Below, piece by piece: positions 1-8,349 of a stretch of DNA of 64,000 nucleotides. The position numbers and the translations under genes are program-made. The notes below the pieces were generated by a model. The model was given only the letters and a program-made list of their open reading frames with translations, made no database searches and was not told the DNA's origin. Numbering within the stretch: the first letter of the stretch is position 1; each line of letters begins with the position of its first letter. The DNA comes from Pontiellaceae bacterium B12219 (GTDB lineage Bacteria; Verrucomicrobiota; Kiritimatiellia; Kiritimatiellales; Pontiellaceae): assembly GCA_029432795.1 (NCBI GenBank), contig JARNMJ010000001.1, positions 1 to 64,000 of the forward strand, in the 5' to 3' direction.

Positions 1-494
1 CTTTTTCGTTTCACAAACCGGTTGCCGCCGGATAATTGGCCGGCCCGCAGAAAATTGGGCCTGTGTCTGGGTGCTAACTCCGACAGACTGCTAGTGTAAA
101 CAAGATTTATTCCAGTTCCATTCCATCCATAATTCAGCCAATGAACCGCTTCCGCCTCCGAACAAAAATGTTGTTGTCCTTCGGATAATATTGGATACGT
201 TCTTTCGCGCCGCCGCCAATGTCCTGAGGAGGAAATTCCTTTGTTTCCGTACCACCGGCGGTTACGTGGAGCCAGCGTTTGAACTCGGGTTGCACCACCC
301 CATGTATATGTCCGTTCTGCCTCACTTGATGCCTCGATTTTCATTTGTCCATTTGCATTTTCAAATTCGACAATCATGCCTGGGGACAGCGCAAGCTCGA
401 CATCGGTCGGGAGTGGCTCGGACGATAGGTTACATCCCGAAATAAAGAGAGAAATGCCGAAGAGCAGGAGTAGAGATTGATTTTTAATATTCAT
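1..494 (-). CDS. Putative lipoprotein, partial (3' end outside window)
   Basis: An open frame runs from an ATG at 494 down through the window edge with no stop. The N-terminus has a lysine followed by a hydrophobic stretch ending in the lipobox-like ISGC (Cys20), so a lipid-anchored envelope protein is likely. The middle contains TYTWGG, RRWYGN and EGQQHF, followed by HWLNYG. From memory these resemble a family of short secreted paralogs in Kiritimatiellota-like genomes, but I cannot check that. After about residue 125 the sequence looks less protein-like, so a frameshift near the window edge is possible. No strong ribosome binding site is visible. Function unknown. Confidence 0.6.
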   Translation of the reverse strand, partial: MNIKNQSLLLLFGISLFISGCNLSSEPLPTDVELALSPGMIVEFENANGQMKIEASSEAERTYTWGGATRVQTLAPRNRRWYGNKGISSSGHWRRRERTYPILSEGQQHFCSEAEAVHWLNYGWNGTGINLVYTSSLSELAPRHRPNFLRAGQLSGGNRFVKRK

Positions 495-559
495 GTTTTT
501 GACGAAGGTTATGAGTGCAAACGATGTTGAGCGGACCAACGGACGATTTCACAACCGCC

Positions 560-838
560 TCAATGGACTGAGGTACTTTTTGTTTTATTGATGATCATTC
601 CAAGCGCGAACCAAACGACAGACCAACCGACAAAATTAATATATACTGCAGCATCTGAAAACAGGTCGGTTGAGCCGGTCAACAGAGTCGGCCACATGAT
701 GATGAGGACCATTGAATCTCTCAAATAACCGACTGGAATTATAAATACGAGAAACCATGCCATAAACGTCATGGGAATTGATGTTAGCGCCAAAAAAACA
801 GCCAGAATCCATATTTTCTTTTTGGATATATTTTTCAT
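560..838 (-). CDS. Small membrane protein, unknown function
   Basis: 92 residues with a lysine-rich N-terminus and two or three hydrophobic segments (about residues 10-35, 42-55 and 65-82). This is typical of a small inner-membrane protein with a positive-inside start. No family recognised. It sits among other small membrane and lipoprotein genes on the same strand. The composition is AT-richer than the metabolic genes from 1.8 kb onward, which fits an accessory block. Confidence 0.5.
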   Translation of the reverse strand: MKNISKKKIWILAVFLALTSIPMTFMAWFLVFIIPVGYLRDSMVLIIMWPTLLTGSTDLFSDAAVYINFVGWSVVWFALGMIINKTKSTSVH

Positions 839-872
839 TTCAGTAGTGGGCGTTTAACACATGGACCGGATT

Positions 873-1076
873 TTATACACTCATCAAATCGCTAAAGCTT
901 AACCAACGTTCTTTGCCTTCTTCCAATTTAAACTGTTTCTCAACTGAAAATGGAGTGCTTTCAGTCTCGAACATAATCATCCCATCCATTCTTATTTTCA
1001 GAGAGGGTTCATCTATATCGAAAACCTGCTCAAATGTATGGCGGCCAATGAATAGTTCGTATTGATTTTTGAGCAT
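873..1076 (-). CDS. Small ORF, probably the frameshifted C-terminus of the upstream lipoprotein gene
   Basis: 67 codons that overlap the 3' end of the lipoprotein frame (1013-1399) in another frame by 64 nt. The peptide begins MLKNQYELFIG and reads like the middle of a beta-rich domain rather than an independent protein start. The upstream frame loses protein character just where this one begins, around 1076-1085. The simplest reading is one gene from 1399 to 873 interrupted by a single-base frameshift. A genuine overlapping gene is the alternative. Function unknown. Confidence 0.4.
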   Translation of the reverse strand: MLKNQYELFIGRHTFEQVFDIDEPSLKIRMDGMIMFETESTPFSVEKQFKLEEGKERWLSFSDLMSV

Positions 1077-1399
1077 ACGACCCGAATGGGATCATCTTTC
1101 TTTGTTAGAATAAGTGTACTGCCTGCATTGGTTTGGATTTCAATCTGATTGATCTCGTAGCCCACAACTTCAGTGTAAGTTGCTAAGCACGTATGTATGG
1201 AATACGGCCCCCGAACATCTGAACTAAAGCCTGACCGTCCACTATGATCTTTGCCTGTAATCTGAACGACAAAATCATCCTCAACTAATTTTAAATCGGC
1301 AATAATCCCGTTAGGGACTGGGGCATATCTCTTCCAGTTCAAGTTGCAAACGCAACCCGTGATGAAAATAACGAAAATAATTGTGATGATGTATTTCAT
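1013..1399 (-). CDS. Putative lipoprotein, C-terminus possibly frameshifted
   Basis: The frame is open from 1477, but I choose the internal ATG at 1399 because it starts a lipoprotein signal: MKYIITIIFVIFITGC, with the lipobox cysteine at residue 16. The mature part, about 110 residues, is beta-rich and unrecognised. The last 20 or so residues look out of frame, and the neighbouring frame (873-1076) supplies a plausible continuation, so the gene may be broken or wrongly read around 1080. It is flanked by other small envelope genes. Confidence 0.5.
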   Translation of the reverse strand: MKYIITIIFVIFITGCVCNLNWKRYAPVPNGIIADLKLVEDDFVVQITGKDHSGRSGFSSDVRGPYSIHTCLATYTEVVGYEINQIEIQTNAGSTLILTKKDDPIRVVCSKINTNYSLAAIHLSRFSI

Positions 1400-1481
1400 C
1401 TTTCTATGACCAGAATGAGTCGTGTTCGCGCCTTGTTCATTAAGCGAATCAAACGACGCTGTCCGCGGAGGCTCCATTCTC

Positions 1482-1721
1482 TTATCTGATCGCTTTATTC
1501 CCGATCTTGTAATTTACAATTCCTATACCGAATGCAGTTAGTATCGCTCCAATTGATCTTGCTCGCTCTGGAGTATATTTTCCTGACAGGAGGAGAAATC
1601 CAAATATGACTCCTGCGACCAAAACGAATGACAGGAATCTCATAAGAATGATCACTCCCTGTGTCCCTGACTTGATCGTTGCGATTATGAATAATATGGG
1701 TACATAGACCGCCATCATCAT
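1482..1721 (-). CDS. Small membrane protein, unknown function
   Basis: 79 residues with three hydrophobic stretches (about 1-16, 25-46 and 58-70) and a short basic C-terminus. The hydrophobic frame continues upstream of the first ATG (AFIIVVPFL) as far as a TGA next to the deoA stop codon, with no obvious start there. The true start may therefore be non-ATG, or the gene may be truncated at its 5' end. No family recognised. Confidence 0.45.
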   Translation of the reverse strand: MMMAVYVPILFIIATIKSGTQGVIILMRFLSFVLVAGVIFGFLLLSGKYTPERARSIGAILTAFGIGIVNYKIGNKAIR

Positions 1722-1769
1722 CAGAAATGGAACAACGATGATGAAGGCTGTTTTTCCAGTGAGTTCATT

Positions 1770-3053
1770 TCATTGAATGACTTCGATGATCAAAGGAGGC
1801 GCTTCGACGGGTTGTTCTGAAATCTGAAATGCGGTTTCCAGGGTTTGGAAGCAACTGCGTTGCGGCGATAAATCGTTTTCGCGCCCGTTGGAGTGGATGA
1901 TGCAGAGGGGCTCACCTTTTTCAATGCGCTCACCGATTTTCCGAAGGTTGGAAATACCGACGGCGTGGTCGATCAAATCGGTGGTTTTTGCGCGTCCGGC
2001 GCCGAGGAGGAGGCTGGCGCGGCCGATGGCTTCGGCGTCGCATTTGGAAATGAATCCTGATTTCGGGGCGGGCAGCGGAGTCTGTTTTCCAGCGGTTGGA
2101 AGTCCGGCGGAGAGATCGCCGCCGTGGCATTTGACCATCTGTTTGAATTTTTTCATGGCGGAGCCATCCGTGAGCCGTGAGTCGTGATTCGTGATCTGGA
2201 TGCCGGCGAGGGCAAGCATTCGTTGGGCGAGCTCGATGGTGAGGCCCTGGGAGTCGGCGGGGCCTTTCCCGTTCAGGATATCGAGCGATTCCTGAATTTC
2301 GAGGGCGTTGCCGACGGTACGGCCGAGGGGCTGGTGCATGTCGGTGATCAGGGCCGTGACTTTTTTGCCCATCGCTCTTCCTGTATCCACCAAACCCTGT
2401 GCCAATAAACGGGCATCTTTGATGCTTTTCATGAACGCGCCGGAACCGCATTTGACGTCGAGCACGAGGGCATCGATGCCTTCGGCCATTTTTTTGGACA
2501 TGATGCTGGAGACGATGAGCGGGATGGAAGGAACCGTGGCGGTGACATCGCGCAGGGCATAGAGTTTTTTGTCGGCGGGGGCAATTTCGGCGGTTTGGCC
2601 GATCATGGAGCAACCGACTTTTTCCAGAGTTTGGAAGAATTCGGGTTCGGAGAGCCCGACGCGATAGCCGGGGATGGATTCAAGTTTGTCGAGGGTCCCG
2701 CCGGTGATGCCGAGACCGCGGCCGGAGATCATGGGAACGGTGGCACCGCAGGCGGCAACGAGGGGGGCGAGGGGGATGGATATTTTGTCGCCGATCCCGC
2801 CGGTGGAATGTTTGTCGACTTTAATTCCGGGAATGGAGGCGGGATCGATGACCTTTCCGGAGTGCATCATGGCGAGGGTGAGGTCGGCGGTTTCGCGGGG
2901 GGTCATTCCTTTGAAATAGATGGCCATGGCGAGGGCGGACATTTGGTAGTCGGGGATGTCGCCCTGAGTGTAGCCGCGGATGAAGTCGCTGATTTCGACG
3001 GAGTCGAGTTCGGCACCGTCCCGTTTCTTTTCGATTATCCATTGAGGTAGCAT
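1770..3053 (-). CDS. deoA: Thymidine/pyrimidine-nucleoside phosphorylase
   Basis: Catalyses phosphorolysis of (deoxy)pyrimidine nucleosides to the base and (deoxy)ribose 1-phosphate in the cytoplasm. 427 residues, the usual length. The family signature is present: KHSTGGIGDK near residue 80, then SGRGLG and GGTLDKLES, and SIMSKKMAEG with DVKCGSGAFM near residues 185-205. One oddity: the GLGxTGG loop has Ile where the E. coli and human enzymes carry the active-site His; at DNA level this is ATC in CTC-GGC-ATC-ACC. Three exact copies of the 15-bp palindrome TTCCARNNNYTGGAA fall inside the gene (1836, 2087, 2622). No clear ribosome binding site at 3053. Confidence 0.9.
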   Translation of the reverse strand: MLPQWIIEKKRDGAELDSVEISDFIRGYTQGDIPDYQMSALAMAIYFKGMTPRETADLTLAMMHSGKVIDPASIPGIKVDKHSTGGIGDKISIPLAPLVAACGATVPMISGRGLGITGGTLDKLESIPGYRVGLSEPEFFQTLEKVGCSMIGQTAEIAPADKKLYALRDVTATVPSIPLIVSSIMSKKMAEGIDALVLDVKCGSGAFMKSIKDARLLAQGLVDTGRAMGKKVTALITDMHQPLGRTVGNALEIQESLDILNGKGPADSQGLTIELAQRMLALAGIQITNHDSRLTDGSAMKKFKQMVKCHGGDLSAGLPTAGKQTPLPAPKSGFISKCDAEAIGRASLLLGAGRAKTTDLIDHAVGISNLRKIGERIEKGEPLCIIHSNGRENDLSPQRSCFQTLETAFQISEQPVEAPPLIIEVIQ

Positions 3054-3166
3054 GGAGAGAGAATAGAGCGGACGTTGTTTTATACCATGATTTTTATACA
3101 GTTTTTGTGGGATGAATAATTCGGGATGGGGTATTCTGTTTCATTATAGCTGTCGTAGGAGTTGTT

Positions 3167-6100
3167 GTGGGAATGAATAGAGCAGTCATGCTGATGACCG
3201 TTGTGCTGATCGGCCTTGTTTGGGGATCGGATATTCGGGCGCAGGTTGAGGGGCAGGCGATTCGGGTGGGTGTCTTTCAGGTTGAACCGTTGAACTTCAC
3301 GAACGAAAACGGCGAGGCGGAAGGATTTAATTCGGATCTGCTTCGCGAAATTTCCACGGTTCGGGGGGAATGGGTGCCTGAATTTGTTCCGGTTACCTGG
3401 TCGGAAGGGCTGGAAAAGCTGCAGTCTGAAGAGATCGATCTGATGATGTCGGTCACAAAAACGCCGAAGCGCACGGAAATGATGGATTTTTCAAATGTGC
3501 CTGTGCTGGAGGTATGGGGGCAGATTTATGTCCGAGCCAATTCCAGTATTGAGAGTGTGCTGGATCTGGCATACAAGCGGGTCGGCGTGATGCGGTCGGA
3601 TATTCATGGCCGCAATTTTATCGAACTGGCGGATTCGTTCGGTGTGAATTTTAATCTGGTTCTTTTTGATTCTCATGCGGAAGTTTTTGAAGCCGTTTCG
3701 ATGGGCCGGGTGGATGGAGGCGTGGTGCCCAGCTATTTTGGACTGCGCCATGCACATCATTACGGACTGATGGGGACGGCCATTCAGTTTTCGCCGGCAC
3801 CGGTTTATTTTGCCGCCAAAACAGGACGTCTCTCCTCTGTTCTGCAGGCTATTGATGAGGTGATGGCGGAGTGGAAGCTGGATCCGGATTCCTTTTATTA
3901 TCAGCGCTTTAATTACTGGTTTGCCAGCGAAGCATATTTGGTTGGCGGTTTTCCGCTCTGGTTGAAAATAGTGTTTGTGGCGGTGGTGCTGAGTCTGCTT
4001 TTGCTGGCGGTGCTGACGGCGCTGTTCAAGCAGCAGGTCCGGCTGCGCACCAAGGAGCTTAGCGAGAGCGAAGAACGATACCGTTTGATTGTGGAGAATC
4101 AGACCGATCTGGTGGTGAAGGTGGATACGGCCGGTCGTTTTCTTTATGCGAGCCCGACCTATTGTGATGTGTTCGATAAGACCGAAGCTGAGCTGCTCGG
4201 GAATGCTTTTTTTCCGCTCGTTCATGAAGAGGACCGGGCGGTAACGGAGCGGGAGTTTAATAAAATATTTGATCCGCCGCATGAAGCCTATATGGAGCAA
4301 CGGGCAATGACCCGCAACGGGTGGCGTTGGTTTTCCTGGCAGGATTCCGCGATTCTGGATGAATCGGGAGAGGTGAAAGAAATTATTGGCATCGGCCGCG
4401 ATATTACGGCCCGGAAAGAAGCGGAGAAGGCTTATTTTGAAACAGCCGAACGTCTGAAGGAAGCACAGCGCATTGCGTTGCTGGGACGTTGGGATATGGA
4501 TTTTTCAACAGGCAAAGTGGAATGGTCGGAAGGGCTTTATTACATTCTGAATCTTGATCCGGAAAAGAGTGCGGGGAAGAGTGACGACTATTTGCAATTT
4601 GTCTTTCCCGACGATCGGGAAATCATGGAACAGACCTTTCAGGATGCGATTGCGCAGCGAAAACCTTATGAACTCGAACACCGGTTTCTCCTGCCGGACG
4701 GGAGCGTGAAGTGGGCTTTTGAGCGGGGGGAATGTGAATACGACGATGAGGGAAATCCCGTTCGGGCGTACGGAACAACTCAGGATATTACCAGTCGGGT
4801 TGAGGCAACGCTGGCCTATAAGGAAAGCAGCGAGCGGTTGCGGTTGGCAACCCGTGCGGCGCAAGCCGGGGTATGGGAGTATGAGTTTGATCAGGACAAT
4901 CTGATTTGGGATGAGCAGATGTTTAAGCTCTTCGATCAGGATCCGGCGACGTTTGACGGCACGTTCGAGGCCTGGCGGCGCAGGTTGCATCCGAAAGATC
5001 TGGAGCCGGCCGAGCGCAATTTCAACCGTTCGGTTGAGGAAGGCTGCCTGTTTGAAGCGGACTTCCGGATTTTCGGGGCCGAGGGAAATGTGAAATATAT
5101 TCGCGCTCTGGCCGAAATTATCAAGGATCACGACGGTCATCCGGTAAGGGCGGTCGGTATGAACTGGGATGTTACCAAGCACCGGCAGATGGTAACGGCT
5201 CTCACCGAAAGCGAACGGAATTATCGCCAGTTGTTTGAAAACATGACCACGGGATTCCTGTTGCTGGAAGTGGCCAAAAAACCATCGGGGGTGCCGTCCG
5301 GGTTTAAATTGGTTCAGGTGAATCAGGCGGCTGCGGATATGCTGGGCCGCACCCGGAATTTTATGATTGGTCGTGAGCTCTGCGAAATTATCCAGCCCTT
5401 GGAAGATTATTGGTTGGATATTCTCTCAAAGGTCGCGATGACCGGGCTGGCTACGGCCTATGAAAATCGCATGAGTACGTTGGGCCTGGTGCTTTCTACC
5501 TGGGTTTTTATTCCCAAACCGGGCTATCTCGCGGTGGTGATTTCAGATAATACCGCCCGGCGGTTGGCTGAAGATGCCGTGCTGCAGGCGCAGCAGCAGT
5601 TGCAGCATATTGTGGATAATACAAAGGATATCATTTGGCAGATGAATCTAGATGGCCGGTTTATTTATGCCAATGCAGCCGCAGAGCGGATTACCGGATA
5701 CTCCGTTGACCGCCTCCTGATGATGAACAGAATGGACCTGATTCATCCGGATTTTCACGAACAGGCTGAAAAACGCCTGAACGAGCGAATGGAGGGGAAA
5801 GTGGATACGGAGGATTATTCCTTCCAGATTCTATGCAGGGACGGTTCGGTTAAGTGGCTGGAATTGTCGACGAGTTCTGTATTTGATTCCGAGGGACGAC
5901 TGGAAGCCATTCAGGGAATTGCGCGCGATGTGACTCTGCGTATTGAAGCCGAACAGGAACTGGAGGAATCCCGCCACTTTTTACGCAGTATTATTGATAC
6001 AATCCCGGCGCGGGTATTCTGGAAGGACATCAATTCGGTTTATCTCGGTTGTAATGTGGCTTTTGCAAAGGATTCGGGGATTGAGAGCCCGGAAGATTTA

Positions 6101-7861
6101 ATTGGAAAAACGGATAAAGACCTGAGCTGGTCGGAAACTGAAGCTGATCTGTATCAGAAAGATGATTTAGCCATCATGACCAGCGGTGAGGAGCGTATTA
6201 ATTACGAAGAACCGCAAACACGCGACGGAGCGTTGCAATGGGTGAGTACAAGTAAGGTGCCGATCCGGGCCCGCGATGGAACGGTGATTGGGGTGCTGGG
6301 GGCCTATCAGGATATAACCGATCGAAAAATACTGGAAGAGGAACGCGCCCGGCTTTCCACTGCCATTAATCAGTCGGCCGAGGCTATTGTGATTATGGAT
6401 CTCCAGGGGTTCATTCAGTATGTTAACCCAGCCTTTTTTATTGTGACGGGATACAGCTACGAAGAAGCGGTGGGCGCTAATCTTTCGATTATTAAAAGCG
6501 GCCAGCACGATGCCCTGTTCTATGCAGATATCTGGAAAACGCTTCAGTCGGGAGCATCCTGGAATGGCCGCATTATCAACCGGCATAAAGATGGGTCGCT
6601 CTATACCGCGGAATCGGCCATTTCGCCGGTGCGGGATTCCGACGAGGCGATTGTCAGCTATGTGGTTGCGATCCGCGACGTAAGCCAGCAGGTGGAGCTG
6701 GAAGAACATATCCGTCAGGCGCAGAAAATGGATGCGGTCGGCCGATTGGCCGGAGGCGTGGCGCACGACTTTAATAATATTCTGCAGTCCATTCTCGGTT
6801 TCAGCGGGATTCTGTTGAGTGAGCTCGATAAAGAGAGCTCGCAGTATGACGATGTTGCCGAGATTCGGAAAGCGGCTCGGCGGGCCGGGGATTTGACCCG
6901 TCAGTTGCTGACGCTCAGTCGTAAGCATAATGTTGAATATGCCGTTCAGGATCTGAATACAATCATTAGACGGAGTGAAAAAATGATGCAGCGCCTGATT
7001 GGTGAGCGCATCGAATTTGTATTTGAACTGGCTGAAGATCTGAATCTGATTCGGGCGGATATGAGCCAGATTGAGCAGATTATTCTCAACCTCTTCATTA
7101 ATGCCCGCGATGCCATGCCGGAGGGGGGGCGCCTTTTGGTGAAAACCTTTAATGTGGAAATGCAGGTTAATGTGCAGGATCAGGCGCTGGGGACCGGTAT
7201 GGGCCAGATTTGTCTGGAGGTGTCGGATACCGGCTGCGGGATTCGTGACGATGTGCGCGCGCATTTATTTGAACCGTTTTTCACAACCAAGCAGGTCGGG
7301 GAAGGGACCGGGCTGGGACTTTCGGTGGTATACGGCATTGTTCAGCAGCACGGCGGGCGAATCGAGGTCAGCAGTAAAGTGGGGGAAGGGGCTGTATTTA
7401 CCGTTTATCTGCCGGTATGCGACCAGAAGGGAGAGGTGCTGTATTCCGAAGATGTCATGCCCGATTCAGAACCCTCGCTCGAAGGGCATGGCGAGACCAT
7501 TCTGGTGGTTGAGGACGATACTGTGCTGCGGGATTTGACGGCCCGTATGCTCGGCGATGCCGGATATGATGTGCAGGCGGTGACCGGTATTGCGGAGGCC
7601 TATGCCTGTTTTAACGCCAATGAATTTGATCTCTTGCTGTTGGATGTGGTTTTGCCGGATGGAAGCGGGATGGATTTGGCCTATGCCATAACTGAAGAAA
7701 AGTCTCAGTGCGCGATCCTGCTTTGCAGTGGTTATTCGCATGATTCTGCGTTTCACACAAGTATAACAGGAAAAGGGTTCCGGTATATTGAAAAGCCGGT
7801 CGGCAGTATGCAGCTGCTTCAAACCGTTCGGGAAATGCTTGATGAAAAACAGCGGGGCTAG
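3167..7861 (+). CDS. Hybrid sensor histidine kinase: periplasmic solute-binding domain, TM, seven PAS, HisKA, HATPase, receiver
   Basis: Large two-component sensor of 1564 residues. A signal peptide is followed by a type-3 solute-binding domain (about 28-255, presumably periplasmic), one membrane helix (about 262-287), then seven PAS-like segments (starting near 305, 430, 560, 685, 810, 940 and 1065). The phosphoacceptor is His1200 in GVAHDFNN. An N box, DTGCGI and GTGLGLS mark the ATPase domain, and a C-terminal receiver carries Asp1493 in LLLLDVVLPDG. The start is GTG 3167, 5 nt after AGGAG (3157-3161); ATG 3173 is the alternative. A one-domain response regulator follows 30 nt downstream and is the likely partner. 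Ligand unknown. Confidence 0.9.
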   Translation: MGMNRAVMLMTVVLIGLVWGSDIRAQVEGQAIRVGVFQVEPLNFTNENGEAEGFNSDLLREISTVRGEWVPEFVPVTWSEGLEKLQSEEIDLMMSVTKTPKRTEMMDFSNVPVLEVWGQIYVRANSSIESVLDLAYKRVGVMRSDIHGRNFIELADSFGVNFNLVLFDSHAEVFEAVSMGRVDGGVVPSYFGLRHAHHYGLMGTAIQFSPAPVYFAAKTGRLSSVLQAIDEVMAEWKLDPDSFYYQRFNYWFASEAYLVGGFPLWLKIVFVAVVLSLLLLAVLTALFKQQVRLRTKELSESEERYRLIVENQTDLVVKVDTAGRFLYASPTYCDVFDKTEAELLGNAFFPLVHEEDRAVTEREFNKIFDPPHEAYMEQRAMTRNGWRWFSWQDSAILDESGEVKEIIGIGRDITARKEAEKAYFETAERLKEAQRIALLGRWDMDFSTGKVEWSEGLYYILNLDPEKSAGKSDDYLQFVFPDDREIMEQTFQDAIAQRKPYELEHRFLLPDGSVKWAFERGECEYDDEGNPVRAYGTTQDITSRVEATLAYKESSERLRLATRAAQAGVWEYEFDQDNLIWDEQMFKLFDQDPATFDGTFEAWRRRLHPKDLEPAERNFNRSVEEGCLFEADFRIFGAEGNVKYIRALAEIIKDHDGHPVRAVGMNWDVTKHRQMVTALTESERNYRQLFENMTTGFLLLEVAKKPSGVPSGFKLVQVNQAAADMLGRTRNFMIGRELCEIIQPLEDYWLDILSKVAMTGLATAYENRMSTLGLVLSTWVFIPKPGYLAVVISDNTARRLAEDAVLQAQQQLQHIVDNTKDIIWQMNLDGRFIYANAAAERITGYSVDRLLMMNRMDLIHPDFHEQAEKRLNERMEGKVDTEDYSFQILCRDGSVKWLELSTSSVFDSEGRLEAIQGIARDVTLRIEAEQELEESRHFLRSIIDTIPARVFWKDINSVYLGCNVAFAKDSGIESPEDLIGKTDKDLSWSETEADLYQKDDLAIMTSGEERINYEEPQTRDGALQWVSTSKVPIRARDGTVIGVLGAYQDITDRKILEEERARLSTAINQSAEAIVIMDLQGFIQYVNPAFFIVTGYSYEEAVGANLSIIKSGQHDALFYADIWKTLQSGASWNGRIINRHKDGSLYTAESAISPVRDSDEAIVSYVVAIRDVSQQVELEEHIRQAQKMDAVGRLAGGVAHDFNNILQSILGFSGILLSELDKESSQYDDVAEIRKAARRAGDLTRQLLTLSRKHNVEYAVQDLNTIIRRSEKMMQRLIGERIEFVFELAEDLNLIRADMSQIEQIILNLFINARDAMPEGGRLLVKTFNVEMQVNVQDQALGTGMGQICLEVSDTGCGIRDDVRAHLFEPFFTTKQVGEGTGLGLSVVYGIVQQHGGRIEVSSKVGEGAVFTVYLPVCDQKGEVLYSEDVMPDSEPSLEGHGETILVVEDDTVLRDLTARMLGDAGYDVQAVTGIAEAYACFNANEFDLLLLDVVLPDGSGMDLAYAITEEKSQCAILLCSGYSHDSAFHTSITGKGFRYIEKPVGSMQLLQTVREMLDEKQRG

Positions 7862-7891
7862 TAGGTTTGGGCCCTTCTGAGAGGAGACTAA

Positions 7892-8260
7892 ATGGCTTGC
7901 GTATTAATTATTGATGACGATGAAACAATTCGTAGCGTTTTTTCCCGCTTTTTAAAGGGAAAAGGGTTTGATGTGGTCGTTGCAGCCGATGGCCGGCAGG
8001 GTCTTCGAACGTTGGAAGAACAAGCGGTTGATCTTGTTATTACCGATATTATGATGCCGGAAACCGATGGTTTAGAGGTGGTTATGGCTATTCGCGGAAA
8101 AGAGCCCTCTATTCCTGTTATTGCGATCTCCGGAGGAATGCATGCAATGCCGATGGATTTCCTGCCGATGGCCAAAAAATTCGGGGCAAAAGAGGTTCTC
8201 TATAAACCGGTGGAGCTGGATGATCTGTTCAGTGCCGTTGAACGGGCTATGGCTGAATAA
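7892..8260 (+). CDS. Single-domain response regulator (CheY-like)
   Basis: 122 residues forming one receiver domain: acidic pocket IDDDE at residues 6-10, phosphoacceptor Asp in VITDIMMPETDG near residue 53, the Ser/Thr switch in AISGG and Lys in LYKPVEL. There is no output domain, so it probably acts by protein contact or as a phosphorelay intermediate for the hybrid kinase 30 nt upstream. A GAGAGGAG ribosome binding site precedes the ATG. Confidence 0.9.
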   Translation: MACVLIIDDDETIRSVFSRFLKGKGFDVVVAADGRQGLRTLEEQAVDLVITDIMMPETDGLEVVMAIRGKEPSIPVIAISGGMHAMPMDFLPMAKKFGAKEVLYKPVELDDLFSAVERAMAE

Positions 8261-8349
8261 AACATCCGCTTTGTTTCGCATTCTCCCGAGGAGGGCGTGG
8301 AAACTTCCAGTCATTGGAAGCTTCCGGTATGCAACCGCGACCCCTTGAA

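Noticed and set aside
1888-2919. Plus-strand frames across the deoA gene
   Set aside because: They are shadows of a well-supported minus-strand gene, with biased composition and no start signals.
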